Positions 7,402 through 12,885 of a stretch of 12,885 nucleotides of DNA are shown one piece after another (position 1 is the stretch's first letter; each line of letters opens with the position of its first letter). The notes beneath the pieces are model-generated. The model worked only from the letters and a program-made list of their open reading frames with translations, was not told the origin of the DNA and did not search any database. This stretch comes from Loktanella sp. (lineage in GTDB: Bacteria > Pseudomonadota > Alphaproteobacteria > Rhodobacterales > Rhodobacteraceae), in NCBI GenBank assembly GCA_003551805.1, contig PUNR01000076.1, positions 1 through 12,885 on the forward strand, read 5' to 3'. A program made the translations under genes and the position numbers.

Positions 7402-7842
7402 TCATGGAATGATCGTGACAGGCACGGTGGCCGTCGTTGCAAGCCGGCCTGCGACACCGCCAAAAATTCGCGCCTTCAGCCCCTTGGTGCCGACACGGCC
7501 GATCATGATCTGCTTGGCATCGCGTTCGCGGGCCAGCGCGTCTATAATGTCGGCTGCGTCGCCGTGGCGCACGATCCCCTCGATGTCAAAGCCTTCGGCC
7601 TTGGCAGACGTCAGCGCCGGATCAAGGACCCGTTCATGCGCCATCGCGATTTCATTCTCGCGGCGCTTGTGGCGCTGCGCGTTTTCCTCGGCGGTTTGAA
7701 AGGTGAATGGCGACCATTCGATGACGTAGCATATGACGATCTTGCAATCGCCCGCAGCCTTGGCACGGTCCTTGGCAAAGGCAAGTGCGCGTGCCCCCGC
7801 ATCGGACCCGTCAAGACCGACGATAAACGTAGTCTGTCCCAT
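7402..7842 (-). CDS. Universal stress protein, UspA family
   Basis: This is a small cytoplasmic protein of 146 residues with one Usp domain. The N-terminus reads TFIVGLDGSDAGARAL, with Asp11 at the position that contacts adenine or ribose in ATP-binding members. Near the C-terminus the nucleotide loop GRVG (115-118), nine residues, then GG (128-129) follows the G-2x-G-9x-G pattern, but the usual Ser/Thr after the last Gly is Gly129, so ATP binding is uncertain. It ends VPVTIIP as typical Usp proteins do. I chose ATG 7842, which has GGGAA upstream; the frame stays open to 7995 but that extension does not resemble the family. The gene lies directly upstream of the AGCS symporter (overlap of 4 bp or gap of 11 bp depending on that start). 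A regulatory role on the transporter, as for TeaD with the TeaABC ectoine transporter, is inference. Confidence 0.9.
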   Translation of the reverse strand: MGQTTFIVGLDGSDAGARALAFAKDRAKAAGDCKIVICYVIEWSPFTFQTAEENAQRHKRRENEIAMAHERVLDPALTSAKAEGFDIEGIVRHGDAADIIDALARERDAKQIMIGRVGTKGLKARIFGGVAGRLATTATVPVTIIP

Positions 7843-8157
7843 GGTGATATTCCCGTGTGTTGGTGTTCCAGCATAGTCTGCGGGACAAGGCCCGCGCGGA
7901 CAGGTTCTGGCGCCTGGTTGTCTTAACCATAGGGAACCATCGGCAATTGTGGTAAAAAAACTGCCAACATGCGTATTTTCAGGAACAATGCTCAAATTCT
8001 ACGCAGCTAGGTTCTATATTGGATCACGAAACAGCACGATTCAGAGATTTCTCCTGCTGGCTATCTGTTGCAGACAGCCCTGCAAGACCGATTGCCCCCG
8101 ACGGCTGGTTCCGATATCGACGTGGCTGATCCTGATCAGCAAAGCGGAGCAGCGCCA
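7843..8157. promoter_or_regulatory. Divergent intergenic region between usp-symporter and ettA
   Basis: This 315-bp gap separates two divergent transcripts and must hold both promoters. It is AT-richer than the flanks in its middle (7921-8040). On the plus strand TATATT at 8015-8020 is a fair -10 candidate for ettA, but the matching -35 (around 7992-7997) is poor. On the minus strand TTGGCA (7967-7962) resembles a -35 box for usp, without a convincing -10 at standard spacing. GCGGG/CCCGC (7880-7895) can form a small hairpin in the usp leader. I see no small coding gene or RNA gene. Confidence 0.45.
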
Positions 8158-9813
8158 ATGGCAGCCTATCAATTCGTCTATTTCATGGACGGCGTGTCCA
8201 AGACCTATCCCGGCGGCAAGAAGGTGTTCGAGAACATCCGCCTGAATTTCCTGCCCGGTGTGAAAATCGGTGTCGTCGGCGTCAACGGCACGGGTAAATC
8301 GACCCTGATGCGGATTATGGCGGGACAGGACAAGGATTTCGCAGGCGAAGCATGGGCCGCCGAAGGTGCGCGCGTTGGCTATCTGCCGCAGGAACCCGAA
8401 CTTGACCCTAATCTGACCGTACGTGAAAACGTCATGCTGGGTGTGGCGGACAAGAAGGCGATCCTTGACCGCTATAATGAAGTAGCGATGAATTACTCCG
8501 AAGAAACCGCCGATGAGATGGCGACGCTTCAGGATGAAATCGACGCGCAGAACCTGTGGGATCTGGACGCGCAGATTGACATCAGCATGGAGGCATTGCG
8601 CTGCCCGCCTGATGATGCAGATGTCACTACGCTGTCGGGCGGTGAAAAGCGCCGTGTTGCTTTGTGCAAGCTGCTGCTGGAAGCACCTGACATGCTGCTG
8701 CTTGACGAACCGACCAACCACCTTGACGCCGAAACCATCGCTTGGCTGCAACAGCACCTCATCGACTACAAAGGCACGATCTTGATCGTGACCCACGACC
8801 GCTATTTCCTTGATGCAATCACAAGCTGGATTCTGGAACTCGACCGTGGGTCCGGTATTCCGCATGAGGGCAATTATTCCAGCTGGCTGGAAGCCAAGGC
8901 AAAGCGTCTGGAACGCGAAGCCAAGGACGACAAATCCAAACAGCGCACGCTAGAACGCGAACTGGAATGGATGCGGCAAGGGGCCAAGGCGCGGCAGGCC
9001 AAGTCCAAAGCGCGGATCAGCGCCTATAACGATCTGGCCAACCAGTCAGAGCGTGAAAAGATGGGCCGTGCGCAAATCATCATCCCCAACGGCCCCCGTC
9101 TGGGCAACAAGGTGATCGAGGTGGCGGGTCTGAAAAAGGCCATGGGTGACAAGCTGCTGGTCGAGGATCTGTCGTTCGATCTGCCACCCGGCGGTATCGT
9201 TGGCGTGATCGGTCCGAACGGCGCGGGTAAGTCCACGCTGTTTTCGATGCTGACAGGTCAGGCAGAACCCGACGAGGGCACTGTGGAATACGGCGACACC
9301 GTGAAACTGTCCTATGTCGACCAGTCGCGCGATGCACTGAACCCTGACGCGACCGTCTGGGAAGAAATCACCGGTGGTGCGGAAATCATCATGCTGGGCG
9401 ATGCCCAGATGAACAGCCGCGCCTATTGTTCGGCGTTCAATTTCAAAGGTGGCGACCAGCAGAAAAAGGTCGGCCTGCTGTCTGGCGGTGAACGCAACCG
9501 CGTGCATATGGCCAAGCTGCTGAAATCCGGCGGCAATGTCCTGCTGCTCGATGAGCCGACCAACGACCTTGACGTCGAAACGCTGCGCGCATTGGAAGAT
9601 GCGCTAGTCGATTTTGCGGGCTGCGCTGTGGTTATCTCACACGATCGTTTCTTCCTTGACCGGATCTGCACGCATATCCTTGCCTTCGAAGGCGATGCGC
9701 ATGTCGAATGGTTTCAGGGTGGGTTCACCGATTACGAGGAAGACAAGAAATCTCGTCTTGGTGCCGATGCGCTTGAACCAAAGCGGATGAAACACAAGAA
9801 ATTCGTCCGCTGA
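8158..9813 (+). CDS. ettA: Energy-dependent translational throttle protein EttA (ABC-F)
   Basis: EttA is a cytoplasmic ABC-F ATPase that binds the ribosomal E site and gates entry of the 70S initiation complex into elongation according to the ATP/ADP ratio. The protein has 551 residues against about 555 in E. coli. Domain 1 has Walker A GVNGTGKST (41-49), signature LSGGE (159-163), Walker B ending LLDE (Asp183, Glu184) and His213. A charged, helical linker at about 240-300 matches the P-site tRNA interaction motif. Domain 2 has GPNGAGKST (352-360), LSGGE (441-445), LLLDE (Glu466) and His495. Both catalytic glutamates are intact. The C-terminal segment DALEPKRMKHKK is typical. ATG 8158 is chosen because GGAG lies at 8146-8149 and residues 4-10 (YQFVYFM) match the known N-terminus; an in-frame ATG at 8068 would add 30 unrelated residues. 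It appears to be monocistronic. Confidence 0.95.
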   Translation: MAAYQFVYFMDGVSKTYPGGKKVFENIRLNFLPGVKIGVVGVNGTGKSTLMRIMAGQDKDFAGEAWAAEGARVGYLPQEPELDPNLTVRENVMLGVADKKAILDRYNEVAMNYSEETADEMATLQDEIDAQNLWDLDAQIDISMEALRCPPDDADVTTLSGGEKRRVALCKLLLEAPDMLLLDEPTNHLDAETIAWLQQHLIDYKGTILIVTHDRYFLDAITSWILELDRGSGIPHEGNYSSWLEAKAKRLEREAKDDKSKQRTLERELEWMRQGAKARQAKSKARISAYNDLANQSEREKMGRAQIIIPNGPRLGNKVIEVAGLKKAMGDKLLVEDLSFDLPPGGIVGVIGPNGAGKSTLFSMLTGQAEPDEGTVEYGDTVKLSYVDQSRDALNPDATVWEEITGGAEIIMLGDAQMNSRAYCSAFNFKGGDQQKKVGLLSGGERNRVHMAKLLKSGGNVLLLDEPTNDLDVETLRALEDALVDFAGCAVVISHDRFFLDRICTHILAFEGDAHVEWFQGGFTDYEEDKKSRLGADALEPKRMKHKKFVR

Positions 9814-9832
9814 AACGGGCGATTTCACCTGT

Positions 9833-9862
9833 CGGACGGTGCTACTGTGATGGCACCGACCG
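9833..9862 (+). terminator. Hairpin downstream of ettA, possible transcript end
   Basis: CGGTGC (9837-9842) pairs perfectly with GCACCG (9853-9858). After one A-A mismatch, three more pairs extend the stem (9833-9835 with 9860-9862). The loop is 10 nt. It starts 20 bp after the ettA stop but lacks a following T-run, so it may be a Rho-assisted end or an RNA-stabilising hairpin rather than a classic terminator. Confidence 0.4.
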
Positions 9863-9932
9863 CAGGGTTGTAAAGTATCGCTTGATTTGTGATGCCGTTT
9901 CCGTCATACGGGCACGGCAAACGTTATTCTTT

Positions 9933-10031
9933 TCGACCCACTGTTCTCCTTTCGGCTACAGTCTCTCGATCAAGTTCTGACTAAGCCAAGCTGCCGCAAT
10001 ATCGTGGGCAGAACGACAAAGGAAAAATACG
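9933..10031 (+). promoter_or_regulatory. Leader of the first cold-shock gene, conserved with the second
   Basis: The 99 nt before ATG 10032 align closely with the 98 nt before the second csp gene. Shared blocks are TCGA(C)CCACTGTT, TCCTT, CGGC, CAGTC, TCGATC, TGAC..AGCC and GCTGC..CAAT. ACTGT (9940-9944) can pair with ACAGT (9958-9962), and CTGCC (9991-9995) with GGCAG (10007-10011). TCCTTT (9947-9952) is complementary to the ribosome binding site AAAGGA (10018-10023). The transcription start is unknown, so the true leader end is not fixed. Further upstream both genes also share TTGATTT and ACGGCAA. Confidence 0.55.
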
Positions 10032-10238
10032 ATGGCCAATGGCACCGTAAAGTGGTTCAACGCAACTAAAGGCTTCGGCTTTATCGCTCCTGAAGGTGGA
10101 TCCAAGGACGTTTTCGTCCACATCTCCGCTGTAGAGCGTTCCGGCCTGACTGGCCTGAAAGACGACCAGAAGGTCACTTTCGACATCGAGTCCGGCCGTG
10201 ATGGCCGCGAATCTGCGATCAACCTCGCACTCGCATAA
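10032..10238 (+). CDS. Cold-shock domain protein (CspA family), copy 1
   Basis: This small cytoplasmic RNA/ssDNA-binding protein of 68 residues consists of one cold-shock domain. The RNP1 motif KGFGFI is at 13-18 and RNP2 VFVHIS at 27-32; the aromatic residues Trp8, Phe15, Phe17 and Phe28 that stack on nucleic acid bases are present. Such proteins act as RNA chaperones that melt secondary structure, in the cold or constitutively. It differs from copy 2 at 10 of 68 positions (about 85% identity). AAAGGA (10018-10023) is 8 nt from the ATG. It has its own leader of about 99 nt and an excellent terminator at 10255-10285, so it is a separate transcript from copy 2. Whether it is cold-induced cannot be told from the protein. 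Confidence 0.95.
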   Translation: MANGTVKWFNATKGFGFIAPEGGSKDVFVHISAVERSGLTGLKDDQKVTFDIESGRDGRESAINLALA

Positions 10239-10254
10239 TCGATTGACGATTAAG

Positions 10255-10285
10255 ACGGCGCGCATGATTTGCGCGCCGTTTTTTT
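10255..10285 (+). terminator. Rho-independent terminator of csp copy 1
   Basis: ACGGCGCGC (10255-10263) pairs perfectly with GCGCGCCGT (10271-10279) around a 7-nt loop. A run of seven T residues (10279-10285) follows. It begins 17 bp after the csp stop codon and is the best terminator in the window. Confidence 0.93.
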
Positions 10286-10376
10286 GTGCGCAAAATTCTG
10301 CCACATGCCCCAACCTACCGAAAATGTGTTGATTTCATGGCGAATCGTGGCACCATTGTCGTGCGACGGCAATAAA

Positions 10377-10474
10377 TCGACCACTGTTTCCTTACGGCCC
10401 AGTCATTCGATCTTACTTTGACCGAGCCGGTCCGCTGCACAATGCGAGCGGAAAAACACAAGGAAGACAAAGAC
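10377..10474 (+). promoter_or_regulatory. Leader of the second cold-shock gene, conserved with the first
   Basis: The 98 nt before ATG 10475 carry the same ordered blocks as the leader of copy 1, at nearly the same distance from the start. CCGCTGC (10432-10438) pairs with GC-g-AGCGG (10444-10451) around an ACAAT loop; this hairpin sits where copy 1 has a stem of different sequence. ACTG (10383-10386) can pair with CAGT (10400-10403). TTCCTT (10388-10393) is complementary to AAGGAA (10460-10465), which is the ribosome binding site. Confidence 0.55.
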
Positions 10475-10684
10475 ATGGCTTCAGGCACTGTCAAATGGTT
10501 CAACACCACCAAAGGCTACGGCTTTATCGCACCCGACGGCGGCTCCAAGGATGTGTTCGTGCACATTTCTGCTGTCGAACGTTCCGGCCTGACCGGGTTG
10601 AAGGACAACCAAAAGGTTAACTTCGACATTGAAAACAGCCGCGATGGGCGTGAAAGCGCTGTCAATTTGACGCTGGCCGACTAA
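10475..10684 (+). CDS. Cold-shock domain protein (CspA family), copy 2
   Basis: This 69-residue single cold-shock domain protein is the paralogue of the gene just upstream. RNP1 is KGYGFI (13-18; Tyr15 replaces Phe) and RNP2 is VFVHIS (27-32). Differences from copy 1 are conservative and cluster in the last third (NQKVNFDIENS against DQKVTFDIESG), with one extra C-terminal Asp. ATG 10475 is chosen because AAGGA at 10460-10464 precedes it and the protein start MASGTVKWF matches the family; an in-frame ATG at 10418 would add 19 residues that lie in the conserved leader. The gene arose by tandem duplication that included the leader. Its stop is at 10682-10684, with a hairpin at 10712-10741 before the convergent esterase gene. 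Confidence 0.95.
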   Translation: MASGTVKWFNTTKGYGFIAPDGGSKDVFVHISAVERSGLTGLKDNQKVNFDIENSRDGRESAVNLTLAD

Positions 10685-10711
10685 GGCCCGCCAGACATCG
10701 GACAAATTGTC

Positions 10712-10741
10712 AGGCTTCCGGTCGGTTCCCGCCGGTGGCCT
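10712..10741 (+). terminator. Probable terminator of csp copy 2
   Basis: An outer stem (AGGCT, 10712-10716, with GGCCT, 10737-10741, one G-T pair), a T-T mismatch and an inner CCGG/CCGG stem (10718-10721 with 10732-10735) enclose a 10-nt loop. The sequence then reads TTATTGTCTT. The hairpin abuts the stop codon of the convergent esterase gene (10742-10744), so the plus-strand transcript end would run into that gene's 3' end. Confidence 0.5.
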
Positions 10742-11377
10742 TTATTGTCTTACCTCTGCGATCAGGTCCAGCACGACTGGCCCCATATCAGCAACCACCA
10801 TCCCGACCCCTTCCGCGCTGGGGTGAATCCCGTCTGACTGCATGAACCGGCGCATCGCGTCCTGTGTTTCACCTTCGATCCGCATGGCGGCGAACATATC
10901 GGGGTATAGCGGAATATCGTATTGCGCCGCGAGATCGACATACATGCCTTCGAAATCGCGTTTAAAATCGGGGCCATAGTTCGTCCCCACATTCAACCCG
11001 ACCAACAGCATGGTCACGCCCGCGTCTTGCCCAGCAGACAGGATCGCGTCCAAATTGGCGCGGCTGACTGCAGGATCAAGTCCGCGCAGGTAATCATTGC
11101 CACCCAAAGCCACGATCATCGCATCCACATCCGGCGTCAGTGTCCAGCCCACCCGCGACAGCCCGCCCGCCGTTGTGTCACCCGAAACGCCCGCATTCAC
11201 GATTGTGACATCGGCCCCCTGATCGCGCAGCCATGCCTCCATCTGGGGCACGAAACCCTGTTCCTGATCCAGCCCGTAACCCGCAGTCAGACTGTCGCCC
11301 AAGGCAGCAATCGTCACAGTTTCGGCATGCGCGGCTGTCATGGGCAGCAAAACCGCCGCGCTTAGGTTGCGCAACAC
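10742..11377 (-). CDS. tesA: GDSL-type arylesterase / lysophospholipase, TesA-like
   Basis: This is a predicted periplasmic SGNH hydrolase of 211 residues (E. coli TesA has 208 with its signal). It cleaves thioesters, aryl esters or lysophospholipids in known relatives. Block I GDSLTAGYG (27-35) holds nucleophile Ser29; block II NAGVSGDT (61-68) supplies oxyanion Gly63; block III GGND (92-95) supplies Asn94; block V DGIHPS (182-187) supplies Asp182 and His185. The signal peptide (about residues 1-18, ending TAAHA before ETV) needs a start at GTG 11377, with GGGG 8 nt upstream. The frame stays open to 11689 but that part is antisense to the ABC gene and does not look like a protein. ATG 11341 would cut off most of the signal peptide. 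It is divergent from ybbA, 49 bp apart, as tesA is in many proteobacteria. The exact start is uncertain. Confidence 0.88.
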   Translation of the reverse strand: MLRNLSAAVLLPMTAAHAETVTIAALGDSLTAGYGLDQEQGFVPQMEAWLRDQGADVTIVNAGVSGDTTAGGLSRVGWTLTPDVDAMIVALGGNDYLRGLDPAVSRANLDAILSAGQDAGVTMLLVGLNVGTNYGPDFKRDFEGMYVDLAAQYDIPLYPDMFAAMRIEGETQDAMRRFMQSDGIHPSAEGVGMVVADMGPVVLDLIAEVRQ

Positions 11378-11426
11378 CCGCAATGCCCCATATCCAGACC
11401 TGACACCGCGACCAAAGGCAGCACCT

Positions 11427-12116
11427 ATGACCAACCCAGTTCTGACGATCACCGACGCCAGCCTGTCCCTCGACGGCAATGCAGGCCGCGTCGACATTCT
11501 GCATGATATATCGTTGACGGTCGCGCAGGGGGAAACCTTGGGGCTGGTCGGGCCGAGTGGGTCGGGCAAATCATCGCTCCTTATGTTGATGGGCGGGCTG
11601 GAACAGTCGACATCGGGCCGGATCATGGCGCTTGGCCAAGACTTGACAGCGATGAACGAAGACCAGCTGGCCCGCTTTCGTAGAGACAATATGGGTGTGG
11701 TGTTTCAATCTTTCCACCTGATCCCCACAATGACTGCATTGGAAAATGTAGCGACGCCGCTGGAATTGGCAGGGGTAAAAGATGCCTTTGCTCGGGCAGA
11801 GGCGGAATTGCGCGCAGTGGGCCTTGGCGACCGGATCAACCATTACCCCAGCCAGATGTCGGGCGGCGAACAGCAGCGCGTGGCGCTGGCGCGTGCGTCC
11901 GCCCCGCGCCCCAAGATATTGCTGGCAGATGAACCGACGGGCAATCTGGATGCAACCAACGGCGCTGCGATCATCGACATGCTGTTCGATCTGCGAGACC
12001 GGCATGGTGCGACGCTGATCATGGTGACCCATGCCAACGAACTGGCCGCGCGTTGTGACCGTGTGGTGCATCTGCGCGATGGCCGAATTGATACTTTGGC
12101 AAAGGCAGCCGAATGA
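11427..12116 (+). CDS. ybbA: ABC transporter ATPase, YbbA family
   Basis: This 229-residue cytoplasmic ATPase is of the MacB/LolD-like type VII group that partners FtsX-domain permeases. Walker A GPSGSGKSS is at 42-50, the Q-loop glutamine at 94 (FQSFHLIPTMTALENV), signature MSGGE at 144-148, Walker B LLADEPTGNLD with Asp168 and Glu169, and His202. ATG 11427 has AAAGG at 11414-11418. The gene end overlaps the permease start (ATG 12113, TGA 12114-12116), showing coupled translation. In the MacB class such ATPases drive mechanical movement across the periplasm rather than classic import; the cargo of YbbA-YbbP is not established. The LolD family is the nearest alternative, but the divergent esterase and the following permease favour YbbA. 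Confidence 0.92.
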   Translation: MTNPVLTITDASLSLDGNAGRVDILHDISLTVAQGETLGLVGPSGSGKSSLLMLMGGLEQSTSGRIMALGQDLTAMNEDQLARFRRDNMGVVFQSFHLIPTMTALENVATPLELAGVKDAFARAEAELRAVGLGDRINHYPSQMSGGEQQRVALARASAPRPKILLADEPTGNLDATNGAAIIDMLFDLRDRHGATLIMVTHANELAARCDRVVHLRDGRIDTLAKAAE

Positions 12117-12885
12117 CCCTGCGCATTGCTTCCCGTTTCGCCCTGCGCGAATTGCGCGGCGGTCTGCGCGGATTTCGCGTGTTTCTGGCATGTCTGGCGC
12201 TGGGTGTCGCTGCAATTGCTGCTGTCGGTACGGTGCGCGCCGGGATAGAGGCCGGGCTGACCCGCGATGGTGCCGCCCTGTTGGGTGGCGATGCCGAGGT
12301 GGAATTCACCTACCGCTTTGCCCGCGACGAAGAACGCGCATGGCTGGAAAGCATTGCCGACAATATCTCTGAAACAGTCGATTTCCGTTCAATGGCAGTG
12401 GTGGACCGTGACGGCACGACCGAGCGTGGCCTGACCCAGATTCGTGCAGTGGATGACGCCTACCCGCTGATCGGGCAGGTGCAGTTGGACCCGGAAATGC
12501 CGCTGGATCAGGCGCTGGCAGATCAGGGCGGTGTGATGGAACGGGTGCTGGCAGACAGGCTCGACCTCGCCCCCGGTGACACGTTCCGGCTAGGCGATGC
12601 TGACTTCACGCTGCGCGCCATTCTCGAACGGTTTCCCGACAATGCCGCCGCAGGCTTCGGCCTTGGCCCGCGTACGATTGTGCTGACGGACAGTCTGCAA
12701 GGGTCAGGGCTGATTGTTGAAGGGACGCTCTTTTCCACGCACTATCGGCTGGATCTGCCCGTAGGTGCGGACCTTGCCGCCCTTGAAGAGCAGGCCCAGA
12801 GCCAGTTCCGCGACGCCGGCCTGCGCTGGCGCGACAGCAGGCGCGGTGCCGGCGGGGCAGAGCAATTCGTTGACCGGATCGGGGC
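12113..12885 (+). CDS. ybbP: FtsX-family ABC permease, YbbP-like, N-terminal part
   Basis: The gene runs off the right edge with 257 codons visible and no stop. It starts with MTLRIASRFALRELRGG, a basic amphipathic segment typical of these permeases. One membrane helix follows at about residues 22-42 (FRVFLACLALGVAAIAAVG). A long periplasmic domain then begins, with LGGDAEVEF at about 57-65 and DRLDLAPGDTFRLG further on. This pattern matches the first MacB-like periplasmic core domain of YbbP, whose full length is about 800 residues with two FtsX units. The ATGA overlap with ybbA indicates that ATPase and permease are made together. Codon use and GC content match the neighbouring gene. Confidence in the family is good; the rest of the protein cannot be seen. 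Confidence 0.9.
   Translation, partial: MTLRIASRFALRELRGGLRGFRVFLACLALGVAAIAAVGTVRAGIEAGLTRDGAALLGGDAEVEFTYRFARDEERAWLESIADNISETVDFRSMAVVDRDGTTERGLTQIRAVDDAYPLIGQVQLDPEMPLDQALADQGGVMERVLADRLDLAPGDTFRLGDADFTLRAILERFPDNAAAGFGLGPRTIVLTDSLQGSGLIVEGTLFSTHYRLDLPVGADLAALEEQAQSQFRDAGLRWRDSRRGAGGAEQFVDRIG

Larger units (their letters stand above)
9931..10684 (+). repeat. Tandem duplication of leader plus cold-shock gene
   Basis: Two units, about 9931-10238 and 10377-10684, each contain a similar leader of 98-99 nt and a cold-shock gene. They lie head to tail about 140 bp apart. The proteins are about 85% identical, and third-position differences are frequent in the DNA, so the duplication is not recent. 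Confidence 0.8.

Noticed and set aside
7843..7995. N-terminal extension of the universal stress protein
   Set aside because: The 51 extra residues do not resemble the Usp family, and ATG 7842 has its own ribosome binding site.
8068..8157. N-terminal extension of ettA from ATG 8068
   Set aside because: The extra 30 residues have no counterpart in EttA proteins, and the GGAG before ATG 8158 fits the known start.
9931..10684. The csp duplication as part of a mobile element
   Set aside because: There are no flanking inverted repeats, target duplications or transposase genes; a simple tandem gene duplication explains it.
11378..11426. Sigma-70-like promoter boxes between esterase and ybbA
   Set aside because: No pair of -35 and -10 boxes at acceptable spacing could be found on either strand, so no promoter is claimed.
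11378..11689. Long N-terminal extension of the esterase
   Set aside because: It is antisense to ybbA codons and lacks a signal-like sequence, while a normal signal peptide begins at GTG 11377.

Overview
The window looks like ordinary chromosomal sequence from a Rhodobacterales (Roseobacter-clade or close relative) alphaproteobacterium. This rests on the moderately high GC content, the gene content (xdhBC beside a BMP-type ABC transporter; a tesA/ybbA/ybbP divergon; tandem small cold-shock genes) and the style of the proteins, judged from memory rather than by a search. I see no insertion sequence, phage gene, CRISPR array, tRNA or rRNA.

Layout. (1) 1-5783, plus strand: a purine-catabolism and uptake operon. 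It holds the 3' end of xdhB (xanthine dehydrogenase molybdenum subunit), xdhC (cofactor maturation), then a complete nucleoside/purine-type ABC importer: a double-ATPase protein, two permeases and a periplasmic BMP-family binding protein. Start and stop codons overlap at three junctions. A 10-bp-stem hairpin at 5801-5827 closes the operon and also serves the convergent gene. (2) 5834-7842, minus strand: a universal stress protein gene followed directly by an alanine/glycine:cation symporter (AGCS) gene. (3) 8158-9813, plus strand: ettA, the ABC-F translation factor. (4) 9933-10684, plus strand: two cold-shock protein genes, about 85% identical in protein. Each has a similar leader of about 98 nt and its own candidate terminator. 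(5) 10742-11377, minus strand: a GDSL arylesterase (TesA-like). It is divergent from the ABC ATPase ybbA (11427-12116) and the start of its large permease ybbP (12113 to the window end).

How the genes work together. The importer probably brings purine bases or nucleosides into the cell, where XdhAB, matured by XdhC, oxidises hypoxanthine/xanthine to urate. The stress protein may modulate the amino-acid symporter next to it. EttA and the Csp proteins act on translation and RNA under energy or temperature stress. TesA-YbbA-YbbP is a widely conserved neighbourhood of unclear role.

No clearly new multi-gene system is visible. The most interesting non-coding signal is the pair of csp leaders. They keep the same length and shared sequence blocks, each has a hairpin at the same place with a different stem sequence, and each has a pyrimidine tract complementary to its own ribosome binding site. 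This suggests a cis-acting RNA switch.
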